This document shows, in pieces, positions 18,815-26,219 of a DNA stretch of 64,000 nucleotides (within the stretch, counting starts at the first letter, position 1; each line of letters opens with the position of its first letter). A program made the translations under genes and the position numbers. This stretch comes from Planococcus salinus (GTDB lineage: Bacteria > Bacillota > Bacilli > Bacillales_A > Planococcaceae), in assembly GCF_003719725.1 (NCBI RefSeq), contig NZ_RIAX01000006.1, positions 1 to 64,000 on the forward strand, given 5' to 3'. The notes under the pieces were generated by a model, which saw nothing but the letters and a program-made list of their open reading frames with translations, searched no databases and was not told where the DNA came from.

Positions 18815-19294
18815 ATGGCTTTGCAAATCTTATTGAATTTCTTTTTAGCCCTGGTCTGGATGTTCATGACAGTGTCTTTTACTCCGACTGGCTTTATCGT
18901 GGGTTATCTGGTCGGTTTGGGGATAATCGTTTTAATGCGCCGATTTTTTTCTTACCGCCTTTACACATCCCGCGCATGGGCTGTTATATCTTTGATCCTG
19001 CTGTTTTTGAAAGAGCTTTTCCTATCAAGCATTCAAGTGCTGCAAATTGTTGTCAGACCCAATATGAATATCAAACCGGCGATTTTTGAACTGGAAACGG
19101 AATTGCAGCATGACTGGGAAGTCACCCTCCTTTCCGCCCTGATCACTTTAACGCCGGGTACTCTGGTCGTGGGGATTTCCGATGACCAGAAGAGACTTTA
19201 TATCCACGCGCTCGATTTTGAAGACATTGAGGATGCCGTCTCATCAATTAAAAACACTTTTGAACGCGCCATATTGGAGGTGAGCCGGCCATGA
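18815..19294 (+). CDS. mrpE: Mrp Na+/H+ antiporter subunit E
   Basis: This 159-residue subunit has an N-terminal pair of helices, TPTGFIVGYLVGLG near residue 25, and a soluble C-terminal part with LITLTPGTLVVGISDD. AAAGGAG lies 9 nt before the ATG at 18815; the in-frame ATG at 18809 is only 3 nt from it and less likely. The stop overlaps the mrpF start (ATGA). Confidence 0.93.
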   Translation: MALQILLNFFLALVWMFMTVSFTPTGFIVGYLVGLGIIVLMRRFFSYRLYTSRAWAVISLILLFLKELFLSSIQVLQIVVRPNMNIKPAIFELETELQHDWEVTLLSALITLTPGTLVVGISDDQKRLYIHALDFEDIEDAVSSIKNTFERAILEVSRP

Positions 19295-19572
19295 TGATGT
19301 TTTACTGGGTATCGTTGATCGTTGTCAGTATCGCCTTTGCCGGCCTGCTCTTCCGGCTTGTCAAAGGTCCTACAGTCGCTGACCGTGTGGTTGCATTGGA
19401 TGCCATCGGAATTTCGCTAGTTTCGATTGTGGCTTTGTTGTCGCTTATTATCGAAACGGAATTCTTCCTGGAAATTATTCTGTTACTGAGCATCCTCTCT
19501 TTTATCGGAACCGTCGCTTTTGCGAAATTTATTGAGAGAGGAGCGATTTTCGATCGGGACAATAATCGTTAA
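19291..19572 (+). CDS. mrpF: Mrp Na+/H+ antiporter subunit F
   Basis: The 93-residue, three-helix subunit contains the family signature RLVKGPTVADRVVALDAI near residue 23. GGAGGTGA stands 7 nt before the first of two adjacent ATGs (19291, 19294). The reading frame of mrpG overlaps its 3' end. Confidence 0.94.
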   Translation: MMMFYWVSLIVVSIAFAGLLFRLVKGPTVADRVVALDAIGISLVSIVALLSLIIETEFFLEIILLLSILSFIGTVAFAKFIERGAIFDRDNNR

Positions 19573-19918
19573 CACCCTCATAATTATTTTGATCAGCACA
19601 GGAGTCATCTTCAGCGCCGTTACAGCGCTCGGACTTGTGCGCTTGCCCGATGTCTATACGCGTACACACGCTGCCTCCAAAAGTTCGACACTGGGTGTGT
19701 TATGTGTGCTAGTCGGCACGTTCCTCCATTTTTTGCTGGTGGAAAACGTCTTTAATACACAGGCGATCATCGCTATTGTGTTCCTATTCATCACCGCACC
19801 CGTCGGCGGTCACTTGATTGGGCGTGCTTCTTACATGTCCGGCATCAAAGTTGCCGAAGAAACAGTACGGGATGACATGGGAATCGCTATAAAAAAGAAA
19901 AAAGCAGAAGAGAAATAA
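19532..19918 (+). CDS. mrpG: Mrp Na+/H+ antiporter subunit G
   Basis: The roughly 122-128-residue, three-helix subunit shows TALGLVRLPDVYTRTHAAS and KSSTLGV, the MrpG signature, and a lysine-rich tail. The start is uncertain. In-frame TTG codons at 19520 and 19532 have no ribosome site. A good site, GAGAGGAG, ends at 19543 and points to about 19553, where the in-frame codon is ATC (then ATA at 19562). The gene is the last of the operon and is followed by a strong terminator. Confidence 0.9.
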   Translation: MREERFSIGTIIVNTLIIILISTGVIFSAVTALGLVRLPDVYTRTHAASKSSTLGVLCVLVGTFLHFLLVENVFNTQAIIAIVFLFITAPVGGHLIGRASYMSGIKVAEETVRDDMGIAIKKKKAEEK

Positions 19919-19919
19919 T

Positions 19920-19956
19920 AAAACCTGCAAGCGAAATCATCGCTTGCAGGTTTTTC
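19920..19956. terminator. Bidirectional terminator after mrp operon
   Basis: A perfect 14-bp stem (19921-19934 with 19940-19953) has a 5-nt loop and T-tracts. It serves mrpG and the convergent pepA. Confidence 0.9.
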
Positions 19957-19968
19957 GTTTATTAGTTA

Positions 19969-21462
19969 TCAAGATTCTTCGGCCATTTTCTCCACCAGCA
20001 TCGCCAGTGTACGCACCATGGCACCAGTGCCGCCTTTTGGACCCAGATCATGATCTGCCTCCGCATTGGAAGTGCCGGCGATGTCCAGATGGATCCATGG
20101 TGTATTTTCAGCAAATTCCCCTACAAATCCGCCACCAAAAATCATATGGCCATCACGGCCCGGCGAGTTGTTCAAATCCGCTACATCGCTTTTACGGATT
20201 CGTTTTTTGTCGCTTTCCGTAAACGGAAGTCTCCAGACAAATTCTCCTGTCTCCAAAGAAGCTTCCATAAAACTCTCAAAAAACGATTCGTCGTTGGTCA
20301 AAGCTCCTGTTTTGTCTTTGCCCAGAGCCACAATAACACCGCCTGTCAATGTCGCTACGTCGATGATCTTTGTGGCTCCCAACTGTTTTGCGTAAGTGAC
20401 AGCGTCAGCGAGCACCAGTCGCCCTTCCGCATCTGTATTGAGAATTTCAATCGTTTTGCCGCTGAGCGAAGTGATGACATCATCTGGTTTAAATGCATTG
20501 CCGGATATCATATTATCAGTAGAGGCGATTACGGCCACCACGTTTTTATCCGGTTTCAATTCTCCAATGGCTCTCATGGCGCCCAGCACCGCAGCCGCAC
20601 CTCCCATATCGCCTTTCATGCCGACAATACCGTCTTTCGGCTTTAAGGAATAGCCGCCGGTATCAAAGGTGATTCCTTTTCCAACAAGCGCCAACGGATC
20701 TTCAAATCCTTCTGTCGCTTTATATTTCAAGACAATCAGGCGGGGTTCCTCTACAGAGCCTTTGTTGACGGCAAGCAAAGCTCCCATGCCGAGCTCTTCA
20801 AGTTCCGATTTCCCCAGTATATCCGCTTCAAAGCCTTGTTCTGCAGCTAATTCTTTTGCATACTCTGCCATGGCGGAGGCAGTCAGGATATTGCCGGGCA
20901 TATTGACAAGTGTCCGTGCTTCATTGACAGAATCTGCAAACACTTTTCCGATAAAAGCCGAAGCCCGAATATCTTCCGGATCGTCTTCAGTCAAAAAATG
21001 CAGCGATTCAATTGCAATATCGGCTTCATTGGATGTCGTCTTGTAGTCATCGAACTGGTAGGAACCCATCGTGATTCCTTCTGCCGCAAGATAAGCTGCA
21101 TCTTCTGAAGTGATGTTTTCATTCAAGAAAGAATCCAAGTAAATGGCGACGCTCTGCATTTTTTTCTTTTTAAGCTCTTTCCCTACCTGTCCAAAAGACA
21201 AGCGCAGGTCTTCCTCCGTCAATTTTTTGCGGTCGTCCAGCCCAACGAATAACACCCGGGAAATCGTTCCTTTGAGTGTCGGATATGTAAGTAGGTTTTT
21301 TAAATCAAAAGACAGGTCCTGCTTCGTCCACGCTTCCAGTCTGCCGTCAAAACGTTCTGCAAAAGATTCCCACCCTTTGCTGTTTTCCGGATGGCGGCTC
21401 AAACCAACCACTAAAATATCAGCTTCTGCATTTTTGGCGTCAGCCTGTACTGTAAATTCCAT
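19969..21462 (-). CDS. pepA: Leucyl (cytosol) aminopeptidase, M17 family
   Basis: The 497-residue M17 metallopeptidase removes N-terminal residues from peptides in the cytoplasm. The metal and catalytic motifs are complete in the C-terminal half: GKGITFDTGGYSLKP, GMKGDMGGAA, and the family signature NTDAEGRLVLADA. The N-terminal about 170 residues form the macro-like domain. The ATG at 21462 follows TAGGAGG. It is the only gene between the mrp operon and divergent yuiD. Confidence 0.95.
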   Translation of the reverse strand: MEFTVQADAKNAEADILVVGLSRHPENSKGWESFAERFDGRLEAWTKQDLSFDLKNLLTYPTLKGTISRVLFVGLDDRKKLTEEDLRLSFGQVGKELKKKKMQSVAIYLDSFLNENITSEDAAYLAAEGITMGSYQFDDYKTTSNEADIAIESLHFLTEDDPEDIRASAFIGKVFADSVNEARTLVNMPGNILTASAMAEYAKELAAEQGFEADILGKSELEELGMGALLAVNKGSVEEPRLIVLKYKATEGFEDPLALVGKGITFDTGGYSLKPKDGIVGMKGDMGGAAAVLGAMRAIGELKPDKNVVAVIASTDNMISGNAFKPDDVITSLSGKTIEILNTDAEGRLVLADAVTYAKQLGATKIIDVATLTGGVIVALGKDKTGALTNDESFFESFMEASLETGEFVWRLPFTESDKKRIRKSDVADLNNSPGRDGHMIFGGGFVGEFAENTPWIHLDIAGTSNAEADHDLGPKGGTGAMVRTLAMLVEKMAEES

Positions 21463-21610
21463 TCAAATTCCTCCTAATTAAGTAATACATTCAGTTTAGC
21501 ACGGAATCCTTTCTTTCAGTAGTTCGCAGGACGAAATGAAATAATGCGATGGCAGTGAAACGCTTTATGATATAATATGAACACATATTTTTTCGAAAGG
21601 TTGTTACTTG

Positions 21611-22087
21611 ATGGCTATTTTTTCTAACTTGCCGCTGATGGCGGCCCTCTTTGCTATCCTTTTTGCTCAATTTGTTAAAATTCCGATTCAGTATATGGTG
21701 ATACGTCAATTGGACTGGAAACTGTTCACTTCCACGGGTGGCATGCCAAGTTCACATTCCGCGGCCGTGACAGCGTTGACAACATCTGTCGGTTTGGAAT
21801 ATGGTGTCGATTCCACTATATTTGCGATTGCCGCTATGTTTGCTGTTATCACGATGTACGATGCGACTGGAGTCCGGTTCCAAGCCGGACAGCAGGCATT
21901 GACCATCAATAAATTACGGAATGATTTATATATTTTTATGGACGAAACAAGAAAATGGACGAAAATGAAGGAAGAAGAACGAATAGAAGATTTGAAAACG
22001 CTTCTTGGCCATAAGCCCAGTGAGGTGTTCATGGGCGCTTTGACCGGAATCGCCATTTCTTTTGTTTTTTATGCCATTTACAATTAA
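21611..22087 (+). CDS. yuiD: Divergent PAP2-family membrane protein (YuiD-like)
   Basis: The 158-residue membrane protein contains TGGMPSSHSAAVTALTTSVG near residue 37, which keeps the SxxSH core of PAP2 phosphatases, followed by YDATGVRFQAGQQA. Members of this divergent family are conserved in Bacillales, probably lipid-phosphate related, and uncharacterised. I take the ATG at 21611; an adjacent in-frame TTG is at 21608. AAAGG lies 10 nt upstream. TATAAT (about 21573) is a likely -10. Confidence 0.88.
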   Translation: MAIFSNLPLMAALFAILFAQFVKIPIQYMVIRQLDWKLFTSTGGMPSSHSAAVTALTTSVGLEYGVDSTIFAIAAMFAVITMYDATGVRFQAGQQALTINKLRNDLYIFMDETRKWTKMKEEERIEDLKTLLGHKPSEVFMGALTGIAISFVFYAIYN

Positions 22088-22110
22088 GACAAAACTAAAA
22101 TGACCAATGA

Positions 22111-22147
22111 AAAACCACCGGAACAGTCAGCCCGTCCCGGCGGTTTT
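22111..22147. terminator. Terminator between yuiD and yuiB (convergent)
   Basis: The stem AAAACCACCGG (22111-22121) pairs with CCGGCGGTTTT (22137-22147) with one mismatch. T-tracts occur on both strands. Confidence 0.75.
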
Positions 22148-22160
22148 CCATGTGCTTATT

Positions 22161-22490
22161 CTAAAACATGCGGTAACCCATTTTACGCAGAATTTTCATG
22201 ACAATCCCTGAAGTAATCGCGCCTGCCATGCCGGCAGCCAATACCGCAATATCACTGCCTGTCAGAGACTGCAATGAATCCCATAACAGGGAGAATGAGT
22301 TACCCGGATCTGTAAAATAATCAAAAAAGCCGATATCGTCAATAATCAGCAATACGACAATCGGATAAACGATCGCCATGAGCCATGTCATTCGAAGAAG
22401 CATATTCAATAAAAAGCCGATGCCGAAAAACATGACAAAAAATAACAACATCGAAATAATTAATTGCACGATTGTTAATGAACTGTCCAT
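22161..22490 (-). CDS. yuiB: YuiB-family membrane protein
   Basis: The 109-residue protein has three hydrophobic helices, including LLFFVMFFGIGFLLNMLLRM and WLMAIVYPIVVLLIID, typical of YuiB of Bacillales. Its function is unknown. The ATG is preceded by CGGAGG. It follows yuiA on the minus strand with a terminator between them, and the neighbouring yuiA-yumB order is conserved in B. subtilis. Confidence 0.85.
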   Translation of the reverse strand: MDSSLTIVQLIISMLLFFVMFFGIGFLLNMLLRMTWLMAIVYPIVVLLIIDDIGFFDYFTDPGNSFSLLWDSLQSLTGSDIAVLAAGMAGAITSGIVMKILRKMGYRMF

Positions 22491-22666
22491 GGTTTCTAAC
22501 CTCCGATATTCCCTTCATCAGTTTAACCGAAAACCCCTGCGCTTTCAACGACAGCAAAGAGAATTCATCGCTTTGTCACAGAATAGCGGAGGCGATCGAG
22601 CAAGGCCCGACTGGCGTAAGACACTCTGGCGAAGCGGCGTGTTTTCAGCCGCGCAACCAAATAAAA

Positions 22667-22701
22667 AAAACGCTTATGGGTTTAACTTCCATAAGCGTTT
22701 T
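22667..22701. terminator. Terminator after yuiA
   Basis: A perfect 13-bp stem, AAAACGCTTATGG (22667-22679) with CCATAAGCGTTTT (22689-22701), is flanked by A and T runs. It lies between yuiA and yuiB on the minus strand. Confidence 0.85.
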
Positions 22702-22712
22702 TCTGTTATCGT

Positions 22713-22838
22713 TTATTTTTTTCCGGATCCTGAACAGCAGGAGCACGTTTCTGAGCCGCCAAGTCGTAATTGAAAATATCCTTGACCTGAGCAATAAGGG
22801 CATTGGTTTGCGGGTTTAGACTTTTTGAAGATTGTCAT
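22713..22838 (-). CDS. yuiA: YuiA-family small zinc-ribbon-like protein (41 residues)
   Basis: The 41-residue protein has two CxxCxGxG-type knuckles: CPYCSGQGYF and CSCCSGSGKK, the arrangement of DnaJ-type zinc centres. YuiA is conserved in Bacillales and its role is unknown. The start is the ATG at 22838 with GGAGGAGGTG upstream; a longer in-frame start at 22904 has no ribosome site. A promoter and a perfect cre-type sequence lie upstream. Confidence 0.82.
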   Translation of the reverse strand: MTIFKKSKPANQCPYCSGQGYFQLRLGGSETCSCCSGSGKK

Positions 22839-22875
22839 TCGAAACACCTCCTCCTGTTGTTTGTAATATTCTGAT

Positions 22876-22904
22876 AATATATCATGTATGTTTTCACCAC
22901 ACAA
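22876..22904 (-). promoter_or_regulatory. yuiA promoter
   Basis: On the minus strand TTGTGT (22899-22904), a 17-bp spacer and TATATT (22876-22881) lie about 38 nt upstream of the yuiA ATG. Confidence 0.6.
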
Positions 22905-22918
22905 GTAAAAATGCTTTA

Positions 22919-22932
22919 TGTAAACGATTACA
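22919..22932. promoter_or_regulatory. cre-like site (CcpA) upstream of yuiA
   Basis: TGTAAACGATTACA is a 14-bp imperfect palindrome that fits the CcpA consensus TGWAANCGNTNWCA at every fixed position. It is centred about 57 bp upstream of the predicted yuiA transcription start. Whether it regulates yuiA is untested. Confidence 0.55.
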
Positions 22933-22998
22933 ATTATATTTTTTTAAATTGTTCACTTTTTCGTCAATTTTGAACGAATAAGAGAATCCGCACAACGC

Positions 22999-23055
22999 CA
23001 AAAAAACTGCACTTCCACGGGTAGACAAATGTCTAATCGTTTCAGTGCAGTTTAC
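22999..23055 (-). terminator. Branched terminator after yumB
   Basis: On the minus strand, AAACTGCACT (23044-23053) pairs with AGTGCAGTTT (23004-23013), enclosing an inner AGACA/TGTCT hairpin, and a T-run follows. It ends yumB. Confidence 0.75.
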
Positions 23056-23074
23056 AAGCCCAAACTTGTCTGTC

Positions 23075-24292
23075 TTATAGAACGTTGAACTTTCCTTTTT
23101 TCATAACAAGCGATGGTCCGCCGATCATATACAAAGCACGGTTATCAATCATTTTTTTCATGAAAGAAGCTCTTTTGCCCGTCACTTTTCTGCCGAATAC
23201 CACGCCGATTGCATCGTCTTCACCTAATGAGCAAACAGTCCCTTTTAGGTCCGGTTCAAAAGCGTGTGTTTCTTCACCTTTGATCAAGGCACTGATGTTT
23301 TTCGCTGCCGCTTCCCCTTGTTGCATAGCGATTTGCGCCGTTGGAGGGAATGGGCGGTTTGTCTCTTCGTTGATCATCAAAGCACAGTCACCAACGATGA
23401 AGACATCTTCAAACCCAGGAGCACGAAGGTCTTTTTCCACTTTCACACGTGCACGCATGTTTTCGATTGGCGTCGATTCAATCAGTTTGCTGCCCCGAAC
23501 ACCTGCTGCCCAAACCACTGTACCGGCTTTGATGAATTCAAATTCGTCATCGCCTTTTTTAATATTGACCCCTTCAGGAGTGGCTTCCACAACCGGTGTG
23601 CCAATCGAGAATTCGATTCCTTTCGCTTCCAGGTTCCCCACTGCGTAATTGACCAATTCCGGATCAAATCCAGGAAGAACCATCGGTGCAGCTTCAACAC
23701 AAACGACGCGGACTTTTTCGCGCGGCACATCAAATTCTTTGCACAATTCCGGTACACGGTTTGCAAGCTCTCCAAGAAATTCGATACCAGTAAAGCCGGC
23801 TCCGCCAACCACGATTGTCAAACGGCTGTCGTCTTTTACTTCCTCGGAAGACCATGTTGCAAATTGATATTCAATGTGTTCGCGAATATATCTGGCCGCT
23901 GTGACATTGGCGATTGATAAAGCGTATTTATCAAGACCTTCGATACCGAACGTTTCGCCTTCAAAGCCAAGAGCGATAACAATGTAATCATATGTAAAGT
24001 CTCCGTTGTCCGTCGAAACCTTCTTGCCAGTGACGTCAATTGCCTCAACAGTCGCTTGAACAAATTTCACTTTCACACCATCAATTACGTCTTTGATATC
24101 ATAACGCACCTGTTCCGGCAACATTGTCCCTGCCGCTGCTTCATGAAGCCAAGTACTTTCGTAATGGTATTCGTTTTTGTTGATCAAAGTGATGTCGGCT
24201 GCATCTGTGCCTAGAACTTTCTGCAAGTTCACTACAGTAGCCAATCCACCATATCCTGCTCCTAATACTAATATTGACGGTCTTTTCAACAC
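23075..24292 (-). CDS. yumB: Type-II NADH dehydrogenase-like flavoprotein (YumB)
   Basis: The 405-residue FAD protein begins [15 protein letters not shown] (FAD-binding GxGxxG) and has a second nucleotide fold [17 protein letters not shown] near residue 165 and DVFIVGDCA near 305. Type-II NADH dehydrogenases pass electrons from NADH to menaquinone at the membrane without pumping. Start: the frame runs to 24310, but AAGGTGG points to the GTG at 24292 (TTG at 24289 is also possible) and gives the family's usual N-terminus. The related YutJ is encoded 2.5 kb away. Confidence 0.88.
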   Translation of the reverse strand: MLKRPSILVLGAGYGGLATVVNLQKVLGTDAADITLINKNEYHYESTWLHEAAAGTMLPEQVRYDIKDVIDGVKVKFVQATVEAIDVTGKKVSTDNGDFTYDYIVIALGFEGETFGIEGLDKYALSIANVTAARYIREHIEYQFATWSSEEVKDDSRLTIVVGGAGFTGIEFLGELANRVPELCKEFDVPREKVRVVCVEAAPMVLPGFDPELVNYAVGNLEAKGIEFSIGTPVVEATPEGVNIKKGDDEFEFIKAGTVVWAAGVRGSKLIESTPIENMRARVKVEKDLRAPGFEDVFIVGDCALMINEETNRPFPPTAQIAMQQGEAAAKNISALIKGEETHAFEPDLKGTVCSLGEDDAIGVVFGRKVTGKRASFMKKMIDNRALYMIGGPSLVMKKGKFNVL

Positions 24293-24428
24293 AATCGCAA
24301 CCACCTTCAAGTCATTTTTTTAATCGGATCATGCGGCTTTTATGCCCCTAGTGCTTCCGATAAACTCCTACCTTCTATATTAGCCCTTTTATACCTCGAT
24401 TTCAACTGAATAAAAATAAGGAGTATTG

Positions 24429-24468
24429 AAAAAACCTTTCCGCAAATCCACTTGCAGGAAAGGTTTTT
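24429..24468 (-). terminator. Terminator after yutM
   Basis: The stem AAAACCTTTCC with GGAAAGGTTTT is extended inside by GCAA/TTGC, with T-rich flanks. It lies just beyond the yutM stop. Confidence 0.85.
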
Positions 24469-24483
24469 GAATCGGCAATCATA

Positions 24484-24846
24484 TCAGCAATTTTCCGGTG
24501 TGCCCGTTTTCTTTGCCGTCCGGAATGATGTTCCACAGCCGCATGAAGCGATGGCATTCGGGTTATTGATCGTGAAGCCTCCACCCATCAATGATTGCTT
24601 ATAATCCACCACAGTTCCTTGAAGAATAGGTGCATCTTCTCTGGCGATCAAAATCGGAATTCCAAATTGTTCGTATTCATCGTCTTCCGGGCTTTTTTCC
24701 TTTTCAAAGCCCATGCCATACGTCAAGCCGCTGCAACCGCCTCCGTTAACGGCTACACGCAAATAGGAATCTTCCTCTTCGTTATGACGCATCATTTCTT
24801 TTACCTGGTATGATGCCGCTTCTGTAATTTCCACAACTTGTGTCAT
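24484..24846 (-). CDS. yutM: HesB/IscA-family iron-sulfur carrier (YutM/ErpA-like)
   Basis: The 120-residue A-type carrier has the three conserved cysteines in GGGCSG and SCGCGTSF near the C-terminus. It should accept Fe-S clusters from the Suf scaffold and deliver them to apoproteins. The ATG at 24846 is chosen because GGAGG lies 9 nt upstream; the GTG at 24855 is inside that site. It sits near the Nfu-type gene yutI, with lipA (an Fe-S enzyme) and the suf operon elsewhere in the window. Confidence 0.93.
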   Translation of the reverse strand: MTQVVEITEAASYQVKEMMRHNEEEDSYLRVAVNGGGCSGLTYGMGFEKEKSPEDDEYEQFGIPILIAREDAPILQGTVVDYKQSLMGGGFTINNPNAIASCGCGTSFRTAKKTGTPENC

Positions 24847-24935
24847 CCATATCACCCTCCTGTCTTTTTATCATAGCAATCTTTTCCATCATTTTTCAAG
24901 TTCTTCAACTTTCCAAAGGCGCTTACTCTACAGAA

Positions 24936-24961
24936 AAAGGGACCTGTAAAAGGTCCCTTGG
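24936..24961 (-). terminator. Terminator after yutI
   Basis: The stem AAGGGACCT (24938-24946) pairs with AGGTCCCTT (24951-24959), with T on the minus strand. It lies next to the yutI stop. Confidence 0.75.
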
Positions 24962-24963
24962 CT

Positions 24964-25200
24964 TTAAAATACTTGTTCTACTTCCACAACGCCAGGAACT
25001 TCTTCCACTAACGCGCGTTCAATTCCTGCTTTTAATGTAATTGTTGAGCTTGGGCAGCTGCCGCATGCACCGAGTAGACGGAGTTTTACAATACCGTCTT
25101 CTACATCCACAAGTTCACAGTCCCCTCCGTCACGCAAAAGGAATGGACGTAATTTATCTAAGACTTCCATTACTTGATCTTCCATCAAAGCTTCAGTCAT
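24964..25200 (-). CDS. yutI: Nfu-type iron-sulfur scaffold/carrier (YutI)
   Basis: The 78-residue protein is a stand-alone NifU C-terminal domain: [17 protein letters not shown] and the cluster-binding [16 protein letters not shown] (CxxC). It carries [4Fe-4S] clusters to targets such as aconitase or lipoyl synthase. AAGGAG precedes the ATG. The 19-bp palindrome just upstream matches a PerR box, which would link its expression to peroxide stress. Confidence 0.93.
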   Translation of the reverse strand: MTEALMEDQVMEVLDKLRPFLLRDGGDCELVDVEDGIVKLRLLGACGSCPSSTITLKAGIERALVEEVPGVVEVEQVF

Positions 25201-25216
25201 TTATATCGACTCCTTT

Positions 25217-25235
25217 CATTATAATCATTATAATG
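25217..25235. promoter_or_regulatory. PerR-box-like palindrome between yutI and yuzD
   Basis: CATTATAATCATTATAATG is a perfect 9-1-9 inverted repeat. Its core TTATAATCATTATAA (25219-25233) fits the Bacillus PerR box TTATAATNATTATAA with no mismatch. It abuts the yutI ribosome site and contains TATAAT on both strands, so bound repressor would block a -10 region. Confidence 0.65.
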
Positions 25236-25284
25236 TGAATGAGCGGAAAAATCCACTAATGAATTTAAAGGGGGGCTTATCTTT

Positions 25285-25608
25285 ATGCCGAAAGAAATCT
25301 CAATCGAAGTTTATGGCGCTGATGCCGTCTGTGCGAGCTGTGTAAACGCACCTTCCTCCATCGATACTTACGAATGGTTGGAAGCTGCGATTTCACGCAA
25401 ATACAAAGACCAGCCATTTTCAATTACTTATGTGGATATTGAGAAACCACAATCGGAAGAGCACCAAAAAGAATACGTCCAAAAAATACTGGACGATGAA
25501 CTGTTTTATCCACTGGTCACCGTCGAAGGAGAAATTGTCGGTGAAGGGTACGTTCAGTTAAAGCCCGTTTACAAAGAACTTGAAAAACACGGATTTGCTT
25601 CGCAGTAA
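25285..25608 (+). CDS. yuzD: YuzD-family protein (DUF1462)
   Basis: The 107-residue protein has a thioredoxin-like look: GADAVCASCVNAPSS (CxxC near residue 16) and ELFYPLVTVEGEIVGEGYVQL near the C-terminus, the cis-proline-type segment. It is conserved beside yutI/yutJ in Bacillales. The function is unknown; a redox or Fe-S-related role is a guess from context. GGGGGG precedes the ATG. It is divergent from yutI across the PerR-like box. Confidence 0.85.
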   Translation: MPKEISIEVYGADAVCASCVNAPSSIDTYEWLEAAISRKYKDQPFSITYVDIEKPQSEEHQKEYVQKILDDELFYPLVTVEGEIVGEGYVQLKPVYKELEKHGFASQ

Positions 25609-25634
25609 AAAGCGCTCAATTTGAGCGTTTTTTT
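25606..25634 (+). terminator. Terminator after yuzD
   Basis: The short stem CGCTCA/TGAGCG (25613-25618 with 25622-25627) is flanked by A5 and T7. Confidence 0.75.
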
Positions 25635-25670
25635 ATTGTGCCAATCCGGTTTCTTTTCTGCAGCTTCCTA

Positions 25671-26066
25671 TTAATCAAGCAACGGCTTAAAAACTCTGTC
25701 AAAAAAACGGTCGACTGCATCGTACGTCAAAAGATATTCTTCCTCTTCCCCTTCAAAAGTGGCGATGGAGTATCCATCCTTGAACGATACTTTTCCAATC
25801 AGCTCTCTTTTATCTGCGACTCCTTTTAAGACCGCAATAAATCCCTCTTCGATTTTCAGCTCCAGTTTGTATTCAAACAGTTCAAAAAACCTTACTTTTT
25901 CTTTTTCCAGCTTAATGACGTGGACCACTTCCTCATCCATTGCATTGATATCATTCGTCAAGTCCCTGAAACGGTCCGTAAAAAAAGTGAACACGCCTTC
26001 AGCATCTGTAATTTTCCTGCTGGTGATCCGGTCTTTCACTTTTTGCGTCAGCAATGATTCCAACAA
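25671..26066 (-). CDS. Hypothetical protein, 131 residues
   Basis: I do not recognise this acidic, soluble protein. It starts LESLLTQKVKDRITSRKITDAEG, with a predicted helical N-terminus and an alternating beta-type middle (KVRFFELFEYKLELKIEEGF, then VSFKDGYSIATFEGEEEEYLL), ending VFKPLLD. The start is a TTG at 26066, 7 nt after GGTGA. Codon use looks ordinary. It stands between yuzD and yutJ. Confidence 0.7.
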   Translation of the reverse strand: MLESLLTQKVKDRITSRKITDAEGVFTFFTDRFRDLTNDINAMDEEVVHVIKLEKEKVRFFELFEYKLELKIEEGFIAVLKGVADKRELIGKVSFKDGYSIATFEGEEEEYLLTYDAVDRFFDRVFKPLLD

Positions 26067-26171
26067 AATGAGTTCACCTGCCTCTCACTATAGACAATTT
26101 CGATAAAGAAAAAGGAATTCCTCTATTGCCTTTTCCTTGCACAAAATTTTTTCAAAATGAATGGCCCTTAA

Positions 26172-26213
26172 CAAAAAAAGCTGCCAAGCAGGTATTCCCT
26201 GTATTGACAGCAT
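26172..26213 (-). terminator. Terminator after yutJ
   Basis: An imperfect stem (GCTGCCAAGCAGG with CCTGTATTGACAGC) is followed on the minus strand by T7. It lies 7 nt past the yutJ stop. Confidence 0.65.
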
Positions 26214-26219
26214 CTTTTC

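Noticed and set aside
20050-20646. 198-codon plus-strand frame
   Set aside because: Antisense to pepA, which has complete M17 motifs.
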